From positions 1-9,555 of the forward strand of contig JALRBB010000224.1 in the NCBI GenBank assembly GCA_023257915.1: a stretch of 9,555 nucleotides of DNA, given 5' to 3'. Below are positions 8,449-9,555 of the stretch, one piece after another; within the stretch, counting starts at the first letter, position 1; each line of letters starts with the position of its first letter. A model generated the notes under the pieces. That model searched no databases and was not told the DNA's origin. It saw only the letters and a program-made list of their open reading frames with translations. This stretch comes from Quisquiliibacterium sp. (lineage in GTDB: Bacteria; Pseudomonadota; Gammaproteobacteria; Burkholderiales; Burkholderiaceae_E). Both the position numbers and the translations under genes were made by a program.

Positions 8449-8460
8449 CACCTGCAGGTG
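8449..8460. promoter_or_regulatory. 12-bp perfect palindrome, candidate operator
   Basis: CACCTGCAGGTG is perfectly palindromic and ends 9 bp before the plus-strand -35 candidate at 8470. The position suits an operator or activator site for the GltD-like gene or for both directions. The palindrome is certain. Its function is inferred from position only. Confidence 0.35.
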
Positions 8461-8469
8461 ATTTGAGCT

Positions 8470-8497
8470 TTGCTTGCGCAGGGTCGCGCGCTAGACT
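8470..8497 (+). promoter_or_regulatory. Candidate sigma70 promoter of the GltD-like gene
   Basis: TTGCTT (8470-8475), a 16-base spacer and TAGACT (8492-8497) resemble a moderate sigma70 promoter, with 3 and 4 of 6 consensus matches. The -10 stands out in a GC-rich surrounding. Transcription would start near 8504, leaving a leader of about 68 bases. Confidence 0.35.
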
Positions 8498-8559
8498 GCC
8501 GGCTGTCACCTACGCACCCGGTCGACCAATACGGCACGCCCGGGCTTCGTCTGCTATCT

Positions 8560-8574
8560 GGAGGACGTTCGTTG
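8560..8574 (+). promoter_or_regulatory. Strong ribosome binding site that sets a TTG start
   Basis: GGAGG (8560-8564), then 7 bases, then TTG (8572-8574). No ATG or GTG occurs in this frame near the site. The first in-frame ATG (8704) would remove the N-terminal cysteine motifs of the Fe-S domain. The TTG is therefore the best start. Confidence 0.8.
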
Positions 8575-9555
8575 CAGCCGACCGACATTCGCAACCCCGA
8601 CTATTTTCACAAGGTCGTTGATTGCCAGTGGGCCTGTCCGGCCCATACCCCGGTTCCCGAATACATCCGTCTGATCGCCGCCGGGCGCTATTCGGATGCT
8701 TACATGGTGAACTGGAAATCCAACGTATTCCCCGGCATCCTCGGGCGAACCTGCGACCGCCCCTGTGAGCCCGCATGCCGTCGCGGTCGAGTCGAAAAGG
8801 ATCAGGCTGACCGGGCTGAACCGGTCGCAATCTGTCGCCTGAAACGTGTCGCCGCAGACTTCAAGGACGACGTCACCGACAGGATGCCTCGCAAGGCTGC
8901 ACGCTCGAACGGCAAGCGAATTGCCTGCGTCGGTGCCGGTCCGGCCTCCCTGACCGTGGCGCGCGATCTTGCGCCGCTCGGCTACCAGGTCACGGTCTTC
9001 GATCGCGACCCGCGTGCGGGCGGCATGATCCGCACGCAGATTCCGCGCTTTCGCCTGCCTGAGGAGGTCATCGACGAGGAGACCGGCTACGTGCTGAACC
9101 TGGGCGTGGACTTCCGGCCAGGAACCCCGATCGATTCGCTCAAGGACCTGCTCGACCAGGGCTTCGATGCCGTGTTCATTGGCTCGGGAGCCCCGCGGGG
9201 TCGCGACCTCGACATCCCCGGTCGCCAAGAGGCTGCTGCCAACATCCATGTTGGCATCGAGTGGCTCTCGTCGGTTTCGTTTGGACACATCAGCAGCATC
9301 GGCAAGCGCGTCATCGTGCTTGGCGGTGGCAACACTGCGATGGATTGCTGCCGCACCTCGCGCCGCCTGGGCGGCGAGGAGGTCAAGGTCGTCGTCCGCT
9401 CGGGCTTCGAGGAGATGAAGGCGTCTCCGTGGGAGAAGGAAGACGCGATCGGGGAAGACATCCCGATCCTGAACTTCCTGGTGCCCAAGGCGTTCATCCA
9501 CGAAGGCGGCAAGCTGACCGGGATGACGTTCGAGAAGGTGGAGGCCCAGTACGAC
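8572..9555 (+). CDS. GltD-like FAD/NAD(P) oxidoreductase with N-terminal Fe-S domain (C-terminus cut by window edge)
   Basis: Member of the glutamate synthase beta-subunit-like flavoprotein family, which moves electrons between NAD(P)H, FAD and Fe-S clusters for a partner subunit. The 328 residues in the window show an N-terminal Fe-S domain of the GltD / dihydropyrimidine dehydrogenase type (about 8-100) with C18-x3-C22-P and C61-x3-C65-x3-C69. The FAD-binding GAGPAS (121-126) follows, then AGGMIRTQIPRFRLP (149-163), and a second dinucleotide site GGGNTAMD (251-258) for NAD(P). MKASPWEKED (282-291) closes the recognisable part. The usual first pair of cysteines in the CxxC...CxxxCP pattern of GltD is absent, so this is probably not the true glutamate synthase subunit, and no gltB is visible next to it. 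I recall similar proteins encoded beside 2-oxoacid:acceptor oxidoreductase genes, such as KorC of Azoarcus evansii. The partner here is unknown because the window ends. Confidence 0.85.
   Translation, partial: MQPTDIRNPDYFHKVVDCQWACPAHTPVPEYIRLIAAGRYSDAYMVNWKSNVFPGILGRTCDRPCEPACRRGRVEKDQADRAEPVAICRLKRVAADFKDDVTDRMPRKAARSNGKRIACVGAGPASLTVARDLAPLGYQVTVFDRDPRAGGMIRTQIPRFRLPEEVIDEETGYVLNLGVDFRPGTPIDSLKDLLDQGFDAVFIGSGAPRGRDLDIPGRQEAAANIHVGIEWLSSVSFGHISSIGKRVIVLGGGNTAMDCCRTSRRLGGEEVKVVVRSGFEEMKASPWEKEDAIGEDIPILNFLVPKAFIHEGGKLTGMTFEKVEAQYD

Larger units (their letters stand above)
8112..8571. other. 460-bp divergent regulatory region between sucA and the GltD-like gene
   Basis: No gene is credible here. 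The reading frames that cross it have no recognisable protein character and overlap the two real genes in other frames. It holds candidate promoters for both directions (minus strand 8279-8307, plus strand 8470-8497). Between them lie GGGGCG-6-CGCCCC (8336-8353), GGCTGCAA-17-TTGCAGCC (8412-8444) and the palindrome CACCTGCAGGTG (8449-8460). The sucA leader contains GCCGG-CTT-CCGGC (8198-8210) and AACGAG-TTT-CTCGTT (8129-8143). Confidence 0.7.

Noticed and set aside
8554..9501. 315-residue open frame on the minus strand opposite the GltD-like gene
   Set aside because: The plus strand encodes a clear flavoprotein with FAD and NAD(P) motifs. The antisense frame has no recognisable domain and is an expected shadow in GC-rich DNA.
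8572..9555. Glutamate synthase small subunit (gltD) as a firm name
   Set aside because: The first cysteine pair of GltD is missing and no gltB is seen beside it, so only a GltD-like family name is justified.
1..9555. Mobile elements, CRISPR arrays, tRNA or rRNA genes, prophage or defence genes
   Set aside because: No transposase, spaced direct repeats, cloverleaf or rRNA-like sequence was seen. The window is essentially a conserved metabolic locus.

Overview
This is a GC-rich window (roughly 60% by eye) holding the 2-oxoglutarate dehydrogenase (OGDH) operon of what is most likely a betaproteobacterium. The inference rests on gene order and protein type. A 952-residue E1 of the [14 protein letters not shown] type is followed by E2, by a dedicated E3, and then directly by an AFG1/ZapE ATPase. 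I recall that order as typical of Burkholderiales and Rhodocyclales relatives. I cannot name a genus.

Layout: almost everything is on the minus strand, read from about 8.1 kb down to 1. The order is sucA/odhA (8111-5253), a 152-bp spacer with a strong stem-loop, sucB/odhB (5100-3802), lpdA (3783-2353), zapE (2330-1233), and then, after 86 bp, a RavA-like MoxR-family AAA+ ATPase (1146-1) whose C-terminus runs off the left edge. Spacings of 18 and 22 bp tie sucB, lpdA and zapE into one transcription unit with sucA. A possible start site at the ravA-like gene suggests it may also be transcribed on its own.

On the plus strand, diverging from sucA across a 460-bp regulatory region (8112-8571), begins a GltD-like FAD/NAD(P) flavoprotein with an N-terminal Fe-S domain. 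It starts at a TTG codon behind a strong ribosome binding site and runs off the right edge. Its shortened cysteine pattern and its position suggest that it is not the small subunit of glutamate synthase. It may instead be the electron-transfer subunit of another system, possibly a KorC-type partner of a 2-oxoglutarate:acceptor oxidoreductase. That would place two alternative routes of 2-oxoglutarate oxidation back to back. This is an inference that the next genes to the right would settle.

Function: SucA, SucB and LpdA form the complex that converts 2-oxoglutarate, CoA and NAD+ to succinyl-CoA, CO2 and NADH. ZapE and the RavA-like protein are AAA+ ATPases, so the operon end combines central metabolism with protein remodelling. 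The shared upstream region contains candidate sigma70 promoters for both directions and several palindromes between them. I see no tRNA, rRNA, CRISPR array, insertion sequence or broken gene.
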